Position numbers and translations under genes: made by a program. The notes below the pieces were generated by a model. The model was given only the letters and a program-made list of their open reading frames with translations. It searched no databases and had not been told where the DNA came from. Shown one piece after another: positions 9,517 through 17,534 of a stretch of 64,000 nt of DNA. Every line of letters starts with the position of its first letter. Positions within the stretch are counted from its first letter, which is position 1. Source of the stretch: an uncultured Pelagibacteraceae bacterium (lineage in GTDB: Bacteria > Pseudomonadota > Alphaproteobacteria > Pelagibacterales > Pelagibacteraceae). Where the stretch lies: contig CACGWC010000002.1 of NCBI GenBank assembly GCA_902576785.1, positions 1-64,000 on the forward strand. Direction: 5' to 3'.

Positions 9517-10986
9517 TTACTTTTTGCTAACTTTTTTTGTTGATTTAGTTTTTTTTGCTACTTTTTTTGGAGCTTTAGTTGGTTTAGCTATTTTCTTTTC
9601 TTTTTTATCTTCTGACTTAACTTCTTTTTTCTCTTTTACTTTATCATCAGCGCCTTCGGATAATTTTGCTAATTTCTCTTGCTCTTTTAAATTTTTTTCA
9701 TTCTCTTCTTTTAATATTTTTTCAGCTTCTTCCTTACTAATTTCTTTTTTATTTACTTTCGCAATTTTTTTAAGTTCAGCAATTATCTTTTCTTCATAAA
9801 CAGAACCTCTTAAACTCTCTATAGCCCCTGGATTTTTCTCATAATATTCTTTGACCATCTTTTCTTGTCCGGGCATCATTCTAAATTGTTTTTGTATTTC
9901 TGCATTTAACTCTTCTTGAGAAACTTTGATTTTATTTTTTTCACCAAATGCATTTAAGATTAAACCAGTTTTAATTCTTTTTTTAGCTTGTTCCTCTAAG
10001 TATTTCATATTTTTTTTCTTTTCTTCTTCCTTCATACCTTGAGCTAATAAATTTACTTCTTGTTCAATTAGATTGGCTGGTAGCTGATCTAATTTTTGTT
10101 TTTCTATCTGTTCAAGAATTTGCTTTTTTGAAATCATTTCTAATGAATTTTTAAATTCATCATTGATTTGTTTGGATATTAATTCTTTTAAATTATTTAA
10201 GTCTTTTGCTCCTAAATTTTTTGCAAAGTTGTCATCAATTTTTGTTTCTTCTGGTTTTTTTACAGCTGTTATCTTACATTCAAATACTGCAGATTTGTTA
10301 GCAACATCTTTTTCTGGAAAGTTTTCTGGTAACTTAACTTCTACTTTTTTATCTTGTTTATGTTTGACACCTTCTAATTGCTTATCAAATCCTTTAATAA
10401 ATAAATCTTTTCCAAGTTCTAGTTGAGTATTCTTTCCTTCATTCCCTTTAAAATTATTACCGTCAACCGTAGCCTTATAATCAAAAACAACCAAATCACC
10501 TACTTTAGCTGCATAACTTTCTTCAGCATCTTTAAAGTTTTTTTGAGTTTTTGCTATTTGATCAATTCTTTTATCTGTTTCTTTAGGATCAATTTTAACT
10601 ACATATTCATCAACTTTAAGATCTTTTAATGAACCGACTTCAACATTAGGTAATTCTGTTACAGAAATTGTATATTCAAGATCTTTTCCTTCACCAAAAG
10701 ATTTTAAATCAATTTTTGGCTGACCAGCTGGTTTAATCTTATTATCCTCAAGAGCCTTTGTTGTCGTATCTTTTAATACTTTATCGATTACTTCTCCATA
10801 GACTGCTTTTCCAAATTGTCTTTTTAAAATTTCTGTGGGAACCTTTCCTGGTCTAAATCCTTTTAAAACAACATCTTTTTTTATCTCTTCGTATTTCTCT
10901 TCAAGATATCCAGATATAGTTTTTTTATCGATAAAAACTTTTATATCTTTTTCTAAACCTTTTTTATTTTCTACTGTTACTTTCAT
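9517..10986 (-). CDS. tig: Trigger factor, with Lys-rich C-terminal extension
   Basis: This 489-aa ribosome-associated chaperone and peptidyl-prolyl isomerase has the ribosome-binding GFRPGKVP signature near residues 44-51, the central FKBP-type domain (about 155-240) and the helical C-terminal domain. About 60 residues beyond the usual end form a low-complexity tail rich in Lys, Glu, Ala and Pro that finishes in repeated KKVAKK/TKKVSKK-like units. Such a basic tail is unusual and could add ribosome or nucleic-acid affinity. First gene of the tig-clpP-clpX-lon block. Confidence 0.96.
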   Translation of the reverse strand: MKVTVENKKGLEKDIKVFIDKKTISGYLEEKYEEIKKDVVLKGFRPGKVPTEILKRQFGKAVYGEVIDKVLKDTTTKALEDNKIKPAGQPKIDLKSFGEGKDLEYTISVTELPNVEVGSLKDLKVDEYVVKIDPKETDKRIDQIAKTQKNFKDAEESYAAKVGDLVVFDYKATVDGNNFKGNEGKNTQLELGKDLFIKGFDKQLEGVKHKQDKKVEVKLPENFPEKDVANKSAVFECKITAVKKPEETKIDDNFAKNLGAKDLNNLKELISKQINDEFKNSLEMISKKQILEQIEKQKLDQLPANLIEQEVNLLAQGMKEEEKKKNMKYLEEQAKKRIKTGLILNAFGEKNKIKVSQEELNAEIQKQFRMMPGQEKMVKEYYEKNPGAIESLRGSVYEEKIIAELKKIAKVNKKEISKEEAEKILKEENEKNLKEQEKLAKLSEGADDKVKEKKEVKSEDKKEKKIAKPTKAPKKVAKKTKSTKKVSKK

Positions 10987-10992
10987 AAATTA

Positions 10993-11077
10993 TGGTAGGC
11001 GAGAAAGGACTCGAACCTTCACAGTTTGCACTATTGGTTCCTAAGACCAACGCGTCTACCAATTCCGCCACTCGCCC
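10993..11077 (-). tRNA. tRNA-Leu (TAG)
   Basis: An 85-nt class II tRNA on the minus strand. The acceptor GGGCGAG pairs with CTCGCCT (G-U at the first pair), the discriminator is A and CCA is encoded. The anticodon arm TTGGT-CTTAGGA-ACCAA gives TAG, leucine. The long variable arm typical of tRNA-Leu is present, and the T-loop reads TTCGAGT. It lies immediately upstream of tig and may share its promoter. Confidence 0.97.
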
Positions 11078-11154
11078 AAATTATTGGTGCTTTATATATG
11101 ATTGTTTATAATTGTCCAATTAGAATAATAGTGTAAAACATTAGCTTAATTGAT

Positions 11155-11334
11155 ATGAGCAAAACAAATATTGCAATTGTTATTTATCTAGTTGGACTTG
11201 CATTAGGTGCAATCTTTTTAGATATATGGAGTGCCGAAACAAGTCCAAAAGCTTTATTAGGAATTGGATGGACAACTTTATTTGCGATCGCTTTATTCTT
11301 CGCTGAAAAAGAAAAAGAAGAAAAAAAAGATTAA
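11155..11334 (+). CDS. Small membrane protein, 59 aa
   Basis: The ATG at 11155 opens a 59-codon frame ending at TAA 11332-11334. The product has two hydrophobic helices (residues 6-22 and 34-50) joined by a short loop with DIWSAETSPK, and a charged tail of alternating Lys and Glu. The composition and clean two-helix hairpin argue for a real protein. It is convergent with the dehydrogenase on the other strand, overlapping its end by four bases. No family recognised. Confidence 0.7.
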   Translation: MSKTNIAIVIYLVGLALGAIFLDIWSAETSPKALLGIGWTTLFAIALFFAEKEKEEKKD

Positions 11335-12185
11335 TTTTTTTTTATTAATTCACTTATAAAAAGCTCACCATTACCATCATCAACTGCTTTCTTATAAAAA
11401 GATTTTGAAAGATCTGATAATTTTTCTGCATTATCTATACCTTTTAGTAAGTCCGTTATATATGTTAAATCTTTTAATGTATTAGACGCCGTAAACTTAA
11501 AACCTGTGTAATCATCCTCTAAAACTTTGTCAAAAATTCTCTTCAAAGCATTAGAGTTTCCTGATCCTAATTGTGCTACTTTATAAAGTTTATCTAAATC
11601 TATATCTAATTTTTTTGCAGCTTTTATTAACTCAATTACATAAGTAGCTGTTCCTAAAGATAGAAAATTATTTAATAATTTTGTTTTTGCGCCATTTCCA
11701 ATGCCTCCAAAATGATAATAATTTTTACAAAAACATTTTAAAAGTCCCTCTGATCTTTTTAAATTTTCCTGAGATCCACCAACAATTCCACCCAATATTC
11801 CCTCTTCTGCTTGAACAGGGCCTCCCATTACAGGGCACTCTAAATAAGGAATATGATTTGCATTTAATATTTGCTCCATTTCAACAGATCCGTTTTGATT
11901 ATGAGTAGTAATATCAATGACAATTGTTTTATCAGTCAGTAATGAAACTATTTTTTTTCCAATTTCATGGGCTATAGGAGAATTCGTTACGCATAAAAAC
12001 AAAGCATCTAGTCCGCTTTTACAAAGATCTTCGTAGGATTTAACTTCTTTTGCACCCTCTTTAACTATTCTATCAATTGGTTTTCTATTTTTATTAGCTA
12101 TGACAAATAATTCATGATTATTTTTAAGGATGTTATTTGCTATACCAAATCCCATCCATCCAACACCTATAAATCCAATTTTCAT
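11331..12185 (-). CDS. NAD(P)-dependent beta-hydroxyacid dehydrogenase (3-hydroxyisobutyrate dehydrogenase family)
   Basis: This 284-aa protein begins with a Rossmann motif GFIGVGWMGFGIANNIL (residues 4-20). It has the substrate-loop stretch CPVMGGPVQAEEG near residue 117 and the catalytic-lysine region GNGAKTKLLNNFL near residue 164. This is the architecture of 3-hydroxyisobutyrate, tartronate semialdehyde and related dehydrogenases. The exact substrate cannot be read from sequence. It stands alone on the minus strand, after two small membrane-protein genes. Confidence 0.85.
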   Translation of the reverse strand: MKIGFIGVGWMGFGIANNILKNNHELFVIANKNRKPIDRIVKEGAKEVKSYEDLCKSGLDALFLCVTNSPIAHEIGKKIVSLLTDKTIVIDITTHNQNGSVEMEQILNANHIPYLECPVMGGPVQAEEGILGGIVGGSQENLKRSEGLLKCFCKNYYHFGGIGNGAKTKLLNNFLSLGTATYVIELIKAAKKLDIDLDKLYKVAQLGSGNSNALKRIFDKVLEDDYTGFKFTASNTLKDLTYITDLLKGIDNAEKLSDLSKSFYKKAVDDGNGELFISELIKKN

Positions 12186-12228
12186 TCAATAATAGTTTTA
12201 AATGAGAATTACAATTTCTAAAAGCTTT

Positions 12229-12417
12229 TTATTTGAATGAGTCAATAATGTAAAACATTATCAATCTAATTATTATTGGAACAATAATTCCAGCAATTAT
12301 ACCAAACCATAACAAACCACTCCCATTAAATCCACCGATTGTTATTAGAGCTCCAATTGCAATCCAAATCCAAAAAGCTACATTAACAATTGCCTTTAAA
12401 CCATTTCCTATATTCAT
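12229..12417 (-). CDS. Small two-helix membrane protein, 62 aa
   Basis: A 62-aa protein with a short polar N-terminus and two hydrophobic segments (about residues 9-28 and 34-56) separated by a GGFNGSG turn. No Shine-Dalgarno sequence is evident, which is common here. I recognise no family. It sits between the 184-aa unknown gene and the dehydrogenase, all on the minus strand. Confidence 0.6.
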   Translation of the reverse strand: MNIGNGLKAIVNVAFWIWIAIGALITIGGFNGSGLLWFGIIAGIIVPIIIRLIMFYIIDSFK

Positions 12418-12446
12418 AATAATTATTTAGAATTATATAATAAGTT

Positions 12447-13001
12447 TTAAAAATCAAGTTCACCAGGTTTTGTAACCACAGGATAGCCATCGAAGATTTT
12501 CCTTAGTTTTGATTTATAAGCATCCATATCTATTCCTTTATAGTGTTTCATAAACAAACTGGCTTCTAACTCGCTGTAAACTTGTAATCTTCTAATAAAA
12601 TACTCAAAAAAATTTATCTCACGCTCCCAATACATTTCTTTGGCTCTATTCAAATCATCATATAAATTTGAATTCATTTTTAGTGCAGGTGGAAACCATT
12701 CATTTGCAAAATAGGCATCTTCATTAAATAATTCATTAAACTCCCAAACAATTTTTCTATTGCCAAAACCCAAAAACTTAACAAAATCTTGCATAACACC
12801 TCCCCTATCTTCATGAGCAAAAGGTACAGTTGGATGGGCTCCAGTTCTATCTGTAAGATCTAAAAATATACCCTCAAAATAAAATAGTTTTTTTCTAATT
12901 AATTCTGGATCTTCTCTTGGTATATTTTTTTCAAGTGCTTGGATCAATTCACTTGCAAATTCGTAATCTTGATTAACTGCAAATTTATTTACATCAAACA
13001 T
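12447..13001 (-). CDS. Unknown helical protein downstream of two PDDEXK nucleases
   Basis: This protein is 184 aa if it starts at the ATG complementary to 12999-13001; a TTG three codons upstream is the alternative. It is soluble, with no signal peptide, and rich in aromatic and charged residues in probable helices. A distinctive stretch DRTGAHPTVPFAHEDRGG (about residues 50-67) holds conserved-looking His, Glu, Asp and Gly that could form a binding or catalytic site. I do not recognise the family. The start follows the stop of the NucS-like gene by one base, so the two are co-translated and probably act together. Confidence 0.75.
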   Translation of the reverse strand: MFDVNKFAVNQDYEFASELIQALEKNIPREDPELIRKKLFYFEGIFLDLTDRTGAHPTVPFAHEDRGGVMQDFVKFLGFGNRKIVWEFNELFNEDAYFANEWFPPALKMNSNLYDDLNRAKEMYWEREINFFEYFIRRLQVYSELEASLFMKHYKGIDMDAYKSKLRKIFDGYPVVTKPGELDF

Positions 13002-13002
13002 A

Positions 13003-13914
13003 TTATTCAAAAGAATTTAGTTTAAAAGATACCTCATATTTCATAAATTTTATATTAGGTGCAACTGATAATGCATCCCTTAAATTCTTATCATCCTCTA
13101 ATGCAATAATAAGTCCTTTAACATCTCTATCACCAGCTAAATTATTTTTAATATGACCCATATATCTTTGAATCTGACCCATAACTACATCGCTAGCTCT
13201 ACCCTTCTTTAATTCTATAACTAAAAATTCTTTCTTATCCTTGCTAATTGCTAAGATATCTAAAGGACCAGATCCGGTTGAATATTGAGTGCAAAGTTTA
13301 TTATTCTCTTTGTGAATGTCGTAATCTTTATTTAGTTCAATGTTGGACCAATTTTTTATTATATAATCCTCAAGATGTTTCTCTAATAAGAAAGAAGATT
13401 TGGGAGCTAAATTATTTTCAATTGAAGGATATTGTTCTTTATCAACATTTGTCTGATTTTGGATAGGAATTATTTCACCAGAGTCTTCGACTGTTAATTT
13501 TAATTCTATAGTTTCTACCTCCTTTTTATTTCCATCTAAACACGGTACACCATCTTTAAAACTAACAACTTTTCCAATACCTAGGTAAGTGAATTGAGGA
13601 TCTTTATTATCCCAACGTGCAAAAAAATGAGGTGTCATTTCACCTGATAATAGCTTTTGAAATGTTGGTTGTTGAGAGTGTGATTTTGGTTTTCCGTACC
13701 AAACAATAACTCCTTTTGAATGATCATAATAATTATCAAAATCATGATCTGTTGTTCCTGGCACACCAATATTCATAAAGATTATTAAGTTATCCTCTAC
13801 ACGTACATAACCTGTATCCCAATCCCCACCAGCAGGTCTGCCTTTATCAGGAAAGCAAACCCAACCAATATCTTTTCTTGAATATTTTGACCCTTTTTTA
13901 AATTCTAATTTCAC
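13003..13914 (-). CDS. NucS-like PDDEXK endonuclease with DUF3427-like N-terminal domain
   Basis: This 303-aa protein starts with GTG directly behind the TAA of the DUF2130 gene. Residues 1-115 have a pattern (GGDWDTGYV, FMNIGVPGTT, FFARWD, FTYLG) that reminds me of DUF3427-type domains found in restriction-related proteins; this match is tentative. Residues 170-300 look like the NucS/EndoMS nuclease fold: LLEKHLEDYI, then GPLDI (Asp219), IELKK (Glu234, Lys236) and GQIQRY (Gln247), a complete PDDEXK-type site. It lies in an operon of four small genes (RHH-like, DUF2130, this gene and a helical unknown). Confidence 0.8.
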   Translation of the reverse strand: MKLEFKKGSKYSRKDIGWVCFPDKGRPAGGDWDTGYVRVEDNLIIFMNIGVPGTTDHDFDNYYDHSKGVIVWYGKPKSHSQQPTFQKLLSGEMTPHFFARWDNKDPQFTYLGIGKVVSFKDGVPCLDGNKKEVETIELKLTVEDSGEIIPIQNQTNVDKEQYPSIENNLAPKSSFLLEKHLEDYIIKNWSNIELNKDYDIHKENNKLCTQYSTGSGPLDILAISKDKKEFLVIELKKGRASDVVMGQIQRYMGHIKNNLAGDRDVKGLIIALEDDKNLRDALSVAPNIKFMKYEVSFKLNSFE

Positions 13915-15147
13915 TTATTTTTTCTCTTCAATTTGAATTATACAATCTGGTCCAACTTTAAGTGTGAAAGATCTTATCATATCTCTAAAGTCTTCTTCCA
14001 TATCAAGCATAGCTCTTTCCTTATTTGCCATACTATTTTCAAAAAACTTTTTTTCTTTCCCCATAATATCGTTCATTTTAATCATTGATTGATACAAGTT
14101 TCTTACAGGTAACTGAAATGATGGACCCATTATATGGTCCCAAAGTCTTTTCATCATTTTTGGAGCATCAAAATCTTTCTTAGACTTATGTTCACTAATT
14201 AAATTAACTTTAATAAAACTAACCAACATGTGAATTATAGGATAATTCATAGGAATAATAATAATTCTTTTACCATGTCTTTCAACATAGCCATCATGTT
14301 GTTTATTATAATCTTTTGGCATAGCCGTGGTGATCAAAACACCATAATTTATATTTTTATCCTTCATATCACTAAGTAATTTACTCACCCACTCTTCTTT
14401 AAAATTTTTATGATCTTTGCTTTCAAAATAAATCTGCGCAAGTTTTTCATTATCATTATTATTAATCGTTAGTATACAATCTGCACCTTTTGCTCCCTTT
14501 TTAACTTCTTCAACAGTATCATTAGGAAATTTACTTCTAAGATAATCTTCTATCAATTCTTCTTGGACTTCGCCTTGAACTTCCATTGATTTTTGTTTTA
14601 GTTGTCTAGACATTTCATCAATTTTTACTTGAGTACGTCTTTTTTCTATCTCTCTTTCCTTTTCTTTTTTAGCCATTAAATCATTAAGCTTTTGAATAGC
14701 GTTTTCAGATTTTTCTTTTAATTTCTGTTCAATTACTTTTTCCTTAAGTTTTAAACTGGCCATCAACTTAGTTTCATTTTCTTTCGAACTTTTCTCCATT
14801 GCCTTCTCTTTAGCCTTAAGTTTATCATCTATTGCTTTTTCTTTTTGTTTTAAAGTTGCTATCATCTTTAATTCTATTTCTTTTCTACTTTTTTCAGCTT
14901 CCTGAATTTTAGACTGTAATGCCTGAACTTTAGCTTTACTTTCATTTTCAGCTTTTAATGAAATTTCTTTTACTAAATTTTTTTCTTTTAATTTAAAATC
15001 AAGATTAAATTTTTCTTTTAAAAGTTTTTCCTTAACTTTTATTTCTTCTTGGTACTCTTTTTCTTTGTTTTTTAAATGATTTTGTAATGCATGATCTGCA
15101 GAAAATGTTTCATTACATTTAGGACATGTTATTTCAAGTGCGCTCAT
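13915..15147 (-). CDS. DUF2130 (RmuC-like) coiled-coil PDDEXK protein
   Basis: This 410-aa protein starts at the ATG complementary to 15145-15147, behind a strong AGGAGA site. A longer frame starting at 15204 would overlap the upstream small gene and is rejected. The N-terminus carries a possible zinc finger (CPKC at residues 8-11, His19, His24). A long Lys/Glu coiled coil (about 30-195) follows, then a nuclease-like core with GADCIL (Asp223) and FESKDHKNF (Glu242, Lys244), matching a PDDEXK site and the layout of RmuC. The DUF2130 family is uncharacterised. The N-terminal zinc region could recognise nucleic acid. Confidence 0.85.
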   Translation of the reverse strand: MSALEITCPKCNETFSADHALQNHLKNKEKEYQEEIKVKEKLLKEKFNLDFKLKEKNLVKEISLKAENESKAKVQALQSKIQEAEKSRKEIELKMIATLKQKEKAIDDKLKAKEKAMEKSSKENETKLMASLKLKEKVIEQKLKEKSENAIQKLNDLMAKKEKEREIEKRRTQVKIDEMSRQLKQKSMEVQGEVQEELIEDYLRSKFPNDTVEEVKKGAKGADCILTINNNDNEKLAQIYFESKDHKNFKEEWVSKLLSDMKDKNINYGVLITTAMPKDYNKQHDGYVERHGKRIIIIPMNYPIIHMLVSFIKVNLISEHKSKKDFDAPKMMKRLWDHIMGPSFQLPVRNLYQSMIKMNDIMGKEKKFFENSMANKERAMLDMEEDFRDMIRSFTLKVGPDCIIQIEEKK

Positions 15148-15148
15148 T

Positions 15149-15319
15149 TTATATTTCTCCTTTTTTTGATAAAATTGTTTTTTTTTCATTAACCAAAGAT
15201 TCAATTGTTTTTGAAATTGATAGTTTTGAATTTGGTAAAAGCTTTTTTGCTATTTGTTCTAAATTTGAATATGTCTCTTTTGTTAGAGAAACATTTCTAT
15301 ATTTATTCATATCTGTCAT
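15149..15319 (-). CDS. Small ribbon-helix-helix-like protein, 56 aa
   Basis: A 56-codon frame reads from the ATG complementary to 15317-15319, behind a GGATAA site, to a TAA ending one base before the DUF2130 start. The product has a beta-strand-like YRNVSLTKETYSNL, a helix EQIAKKLLP and a second helix beginning LSISKTIESLVNE. This is the spacing of CopG/Arc ribbon-helix-helix DNA-binding proteins, which are often autorepressors or antitoxins. The gene is too short for most gene finders. Its position first in an operon with two nuclease-like genes suggests a regulator. The family call is by pattern only. Confidence 0.65.
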   Translation of the reverse strand: MTDMNKYRNVSLTKETYSNLEQIAKKLLPNSKLSISKTIESLVNEKKTILSKKGEI

Positions 15320-15341
15320 ATTTATCCTTTATTTAATTTAG

Positions 15342-15363
15342 TCCCCTGTTTACACCCAGGGGA
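15342..15363 (-). terminator. Hairpin between the small membrane gene and the RHH operon
   Basis: A perfect 7-bp stem (tcccctg at 15342-15348, caggga-type partner caggggA at 15357-15363) with an 8-base loop lies just after the 70-aa membrane gene. On the transcribed minus strand the stem is followed by an AT-rich run, not a clean U tract. It could be a weak terminator or processing site separating that gene from the RHH-DUF2130 operon. Confidence 0.5.
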
Positions 15364-15376
15364 TTTTATTGATTAT

Positions 15377-15589
15377 TTATTCACTTTTATTTCCAAAGTT
15401 TAAAAACATTGCTCCAACTAAACCTGCAGCAAGAGGTGTAAATTGAGACAATGGACCCAGGAAAGCAGTTAGATTTGTTCCCATCCAAGACATTGCAAAA
15501 TCAATAATTGCAAATCCTATTAAGAGCATTCCCAAAACCTGAAATACGCCGTTATTATTTGTTTTTTCTTGTACTTTTATTTTCTTCAT
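15377..15589 (-). CDS. Small membrane protein, 70 aa
   Basis: The 70-aa product starts at the ATG complementary to 15587-15589, preceded by a strong AGAGGAGA ribosome site. A 27-codon upstream extension of the open frame (to 15670) is not needed. After a basic, Asn-rich N-terminus (KKIKVQEKTNNN) there are two hydrophobic helices with a short middle loop and a Gly-Ala-rich second helix (PLAAGLVGAMFLNFG). No family recognised. Confidence 0.65.
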   Translation of the reverse strand: MKKIKVQEKTNNNGVFQVLGMLLIGFAIIDFAMSWMGTNLTAFLGPLSQFTPLAAGLVGAMFLNFGNKSE

Positions 15590-15803
15590 TTTCTCCTCTT
15601 TGTTAGTAATTATGATTAAGAGGAATTCACAAATTGTAGAAAGTGAGGTTATGAGACCTAGAAAGATCAATTTGCTTACTTCCTCTTAATCCTTTTGTGT
15701 TCAAACTAATCAAACACAAGATCAATATAGTTAAAATAAATTGATTTACCCGTAGGTTAACTTTTGACTTTGCCTACGGATGAATTTTTAATAATCTAGA
15801 AAT
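15590..15803. promoter_or_regulatory. Divergent intergenic region with three inverted repeats
   Basis: This 214-bp gap separates the leftward 70-aa gene from the rightward 168-aa gene and should hold both promoters. It contains an 11-bp perfect inverted repeat (gattaagagga at 15614-15624, tcctcttaatc at 15681-15691), a stem ttgtgtt/aacacaa near 15695-15720, and a 7-bp perfect inverted repeat ccgtagg/cctacgg (15750-15756 and 15773-15779) just upstream of the 15804 start. Such density is unusual for this genome type. The sites could be operators for the RHH-like protein or the 168-aa protein, or part of a structured RNA. Confidence 0.5.
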
Positions 15804-16310
15804 ATGAGTAAAAGAAAGGGTTATCCAAGAAAGCCGTATTCGTTTGAAAGAGTTTTAAAAGATTTAGCTGATGATATTGGTTACGATAATATTGAGACTG
15901 TTATTGAAAAAAAAAGAAAAGCTATTGAAAATATATCCAATCCTAATTTTAAAGATCGTCAACTTCATATACAAGATGGATTAGAATTAGATATTTATTG
16001 TAAAAAAATTGGCAAAGGAACACCATTCCTTACGGCTTATGAAACCCTGCTTAGAAAAGAGATTGAAAACAGAAAGGACCACGACACTACCGATGAAATA
16101 ATTAATAATTTATTAAGATTGGGTGAATCTATTGGAGATGTAATGGAAGAAACAAGAAAAGCTCTTGATGATGACAAAGTAGATGAAAATGAAAAAGAGA
16201 AAATTTCTATAGAAGTTATAGAATTAGAAAAGAAAATCGCAGAACTTAAACTGAAATTAAATTTAGGTGAAAAAACTGATTATAAAAATCAAAAAAAAAG
16301 AGAGTTTTGA
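15804..16310 (+). CDS. Unknown soluble protein, possibly phage-regulator-like
   Basis: This 168-aa protein has a basic N-terminus (KRKGYPRKPYSFER), a central region of moderate helices with a DGLELDIYCKKIGKG segment (about 59-73), and a C-terminal Lys/Glu coiled coil (about 110-160). It has no signal or membrane segment. The layout recalls small phage or plasmid regulators, but no helix-turn-helix is clear, so the function is left open. It is transcribed alone and rightward from the palindrome-rich gap, and converges on the channel operon with a two-base gap. Confidence 0.7.
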   Translation: MSKRKGYPRKPYSFERVLKDLADDIGYDNIETVIEKKRKAIENISNPNFKDRQLHIQDGLELDIYCKKIGKGTPFLTAYETLLRKEIENRKDHDTTDEIINNLLRLGESIGDVMEETRKALDDDKVDENEKEKISIEVIELEKKIAELKLKLNLGEKTDYKNQKKREF

Positions 16311-16312
16311 AT

Positions 16313-17524
16313 TCAATTTAATAATTTACTACCTAAAAATAAACCCTTGGCAGCTTCTAAGTTATAAAAATATGTTAACAAAATTAGCAATATAGCAAAA
16401 TAACTTAATGGTCCTAAAAATTGAGCATATCTATCAACAACACTTAAATCTTTACCTGATCTAAGTTTTCTAAGAAATGAATAAACACACAAAATTGTTG
16501 CTATACCCGTGTAAAAATATGATATCAGAATAAAACAGTCCATAAATGTTAGATATGGTAATTTAGGCAAATCTTCGTCTATAATAAAGTTGTAAGCAAT
16601 TAAAGATAATAAACAAACAATTGTAACATTAACTTTAGCCTCAAGTTGAGATCCTCTTACCCAAAAAACTGACCATGATATCGATAATATAAAAATTATA
16701 GGTAATATTATTTTATAAACATAGTATGAAGTAAGTCTTGATATATCAAAATATAAGTAAAAACCTTTATAAGGACTACCATCATTTTCTACATAAGAAT
16801 AAGTCTCATATCTAGGATTACCAACACTCCAGCCATCAATTGATAATGGCACACCATCACCACCCTTTTCAGATATACCAGTCTGGGAATACTCAGTCAT
16901 ATATGGTTCGTTAGGAATTAAATCTACCAAGAACGATGGGTATTCAGACCATAGTTCAATAAATAATGTTTGTTTATCAAATGGAAATTTTTTAAAATTA
17001 AAATCATTTACATGAAAAATTGGTTGATCTTTTAATCTTTTATCAACAGTTCCATCTGAAAAAACATCGACCCAATCGGCCATAAAATTCTCGATTGGTG
17101 GTTTATCTACTCTATTGAAAAATTCTATTGCTGGATCAAATAATTTAAAATTTGAAAATTCCATTGTTGGGTTGTAACTACATAAATATAAGGGTTTTTT
17201 AGTATCATCAGTTAAATAACCGTATTTTTTTAATATTGCTTTCAATCTAGGGTCTTTCCAAGTTAACCATAAATTTACTTGAGCTTTAAATGTGTTCTTA
17301 TCTGCCTTGATCTCAAATATTCTGTCAACATGGATATCAATTCTTACTTCTATTGGATCCTCAGATCCATAATTAGGATGTGGATAATTTAGTTCATCAT
17401 ATAAATTTTTACAAAAATTAGCTGGCAGGTCTTTTTGTGGATATTTATAATAATTAATAGGGTATGAATTAGAGATGAACAAATTAAAAAAAAATATAAA
17501 AAAAAGTAATAATCTCACAATCAA
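16313..17524 (-). CDS. Pentameric ligand-gated ion channel homologue (GLIC/ELIC type)
   Basis: This 403-aa protein has a signal peptide (1-20) and an extracellular ligand-binding beta-sandwich (about 55-262) with the hallmark FPFDKQ (180-185, replacing the eukaryotic Cys-loop motif) and a WKDPRL strand. Four membrane helices follow at about 267-290, 296-313, 325-350 and 367-390. The M1 proline in IILPI and the pore helix VTIVCLLSLIAYN are recognisable. Family members open a cation- or anion-conducting pore on ligand binding from the periplasmic side. The start is TTG at 17524 or GTG at 17518. Last gene of an operon with a second channel, an amine oxidase, a DUF805 protein and a PrsW protease. 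Confidence 0.88.
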   Translation of the reverse strand: MIVRLLLFFIFFFNLFISNSYPINYYKYPQKDLPANFCKNLYDELNYPHPNYGSEDPIEVRIDIHVDRIFEIKADKNTFKAQVNLWLTWKDPRLKAILKKYGYLTDDTKKPLYLCSYNPTMEFSNFKLFDPAIEFFNRVDKPPIENFMADWVDVFSDGTVDKRLKDQPIFHVNDFNFKKFPFDKQTLFIELWSEYPSFLVDLIPNEPYMTEYSQTGISEKGGDGVPLSIDGWSVGNPRYETYSYVENDGSPYKGFYLYFDISRLTSYYVYKIILPIIFILSISWSVFWVRGSQLEAKVNVTIVCLLSLIAYNFIIDEDLPKLPYLTFMDCFILISYFYTGIATILCVYSFLRKLRSGKDLSVVDRYAQFLGPLSYFAILLILLTYFYNLEAAKGLFLGSKLLN

Positions 17525-17534
17525 TTTTAGCTAG

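Noticed and set aside
9488-9799. Plus-strand 103-aa Phe-rich frame opposite the trigger factor tail
   Set aside because: It is the antisense of the Lys-rich tail (AAA read as TTT), so the Phe-rich composition is an artefact.
15148-15204. An extended DUF2130 start, 19 codons upstream
   Set aside because: It overlaps the small RHH-like gene, while the ATG at 15147 has a strong ribosome site and begins the conserved CPKC domain.
15590-15670. A longer N-terminus for the 70-aa membrane protein
   Set aside because: The internal ATG at 15589 has an excellent AGAGGAGA ribosome site, and the extension would run through an inverted repeat.
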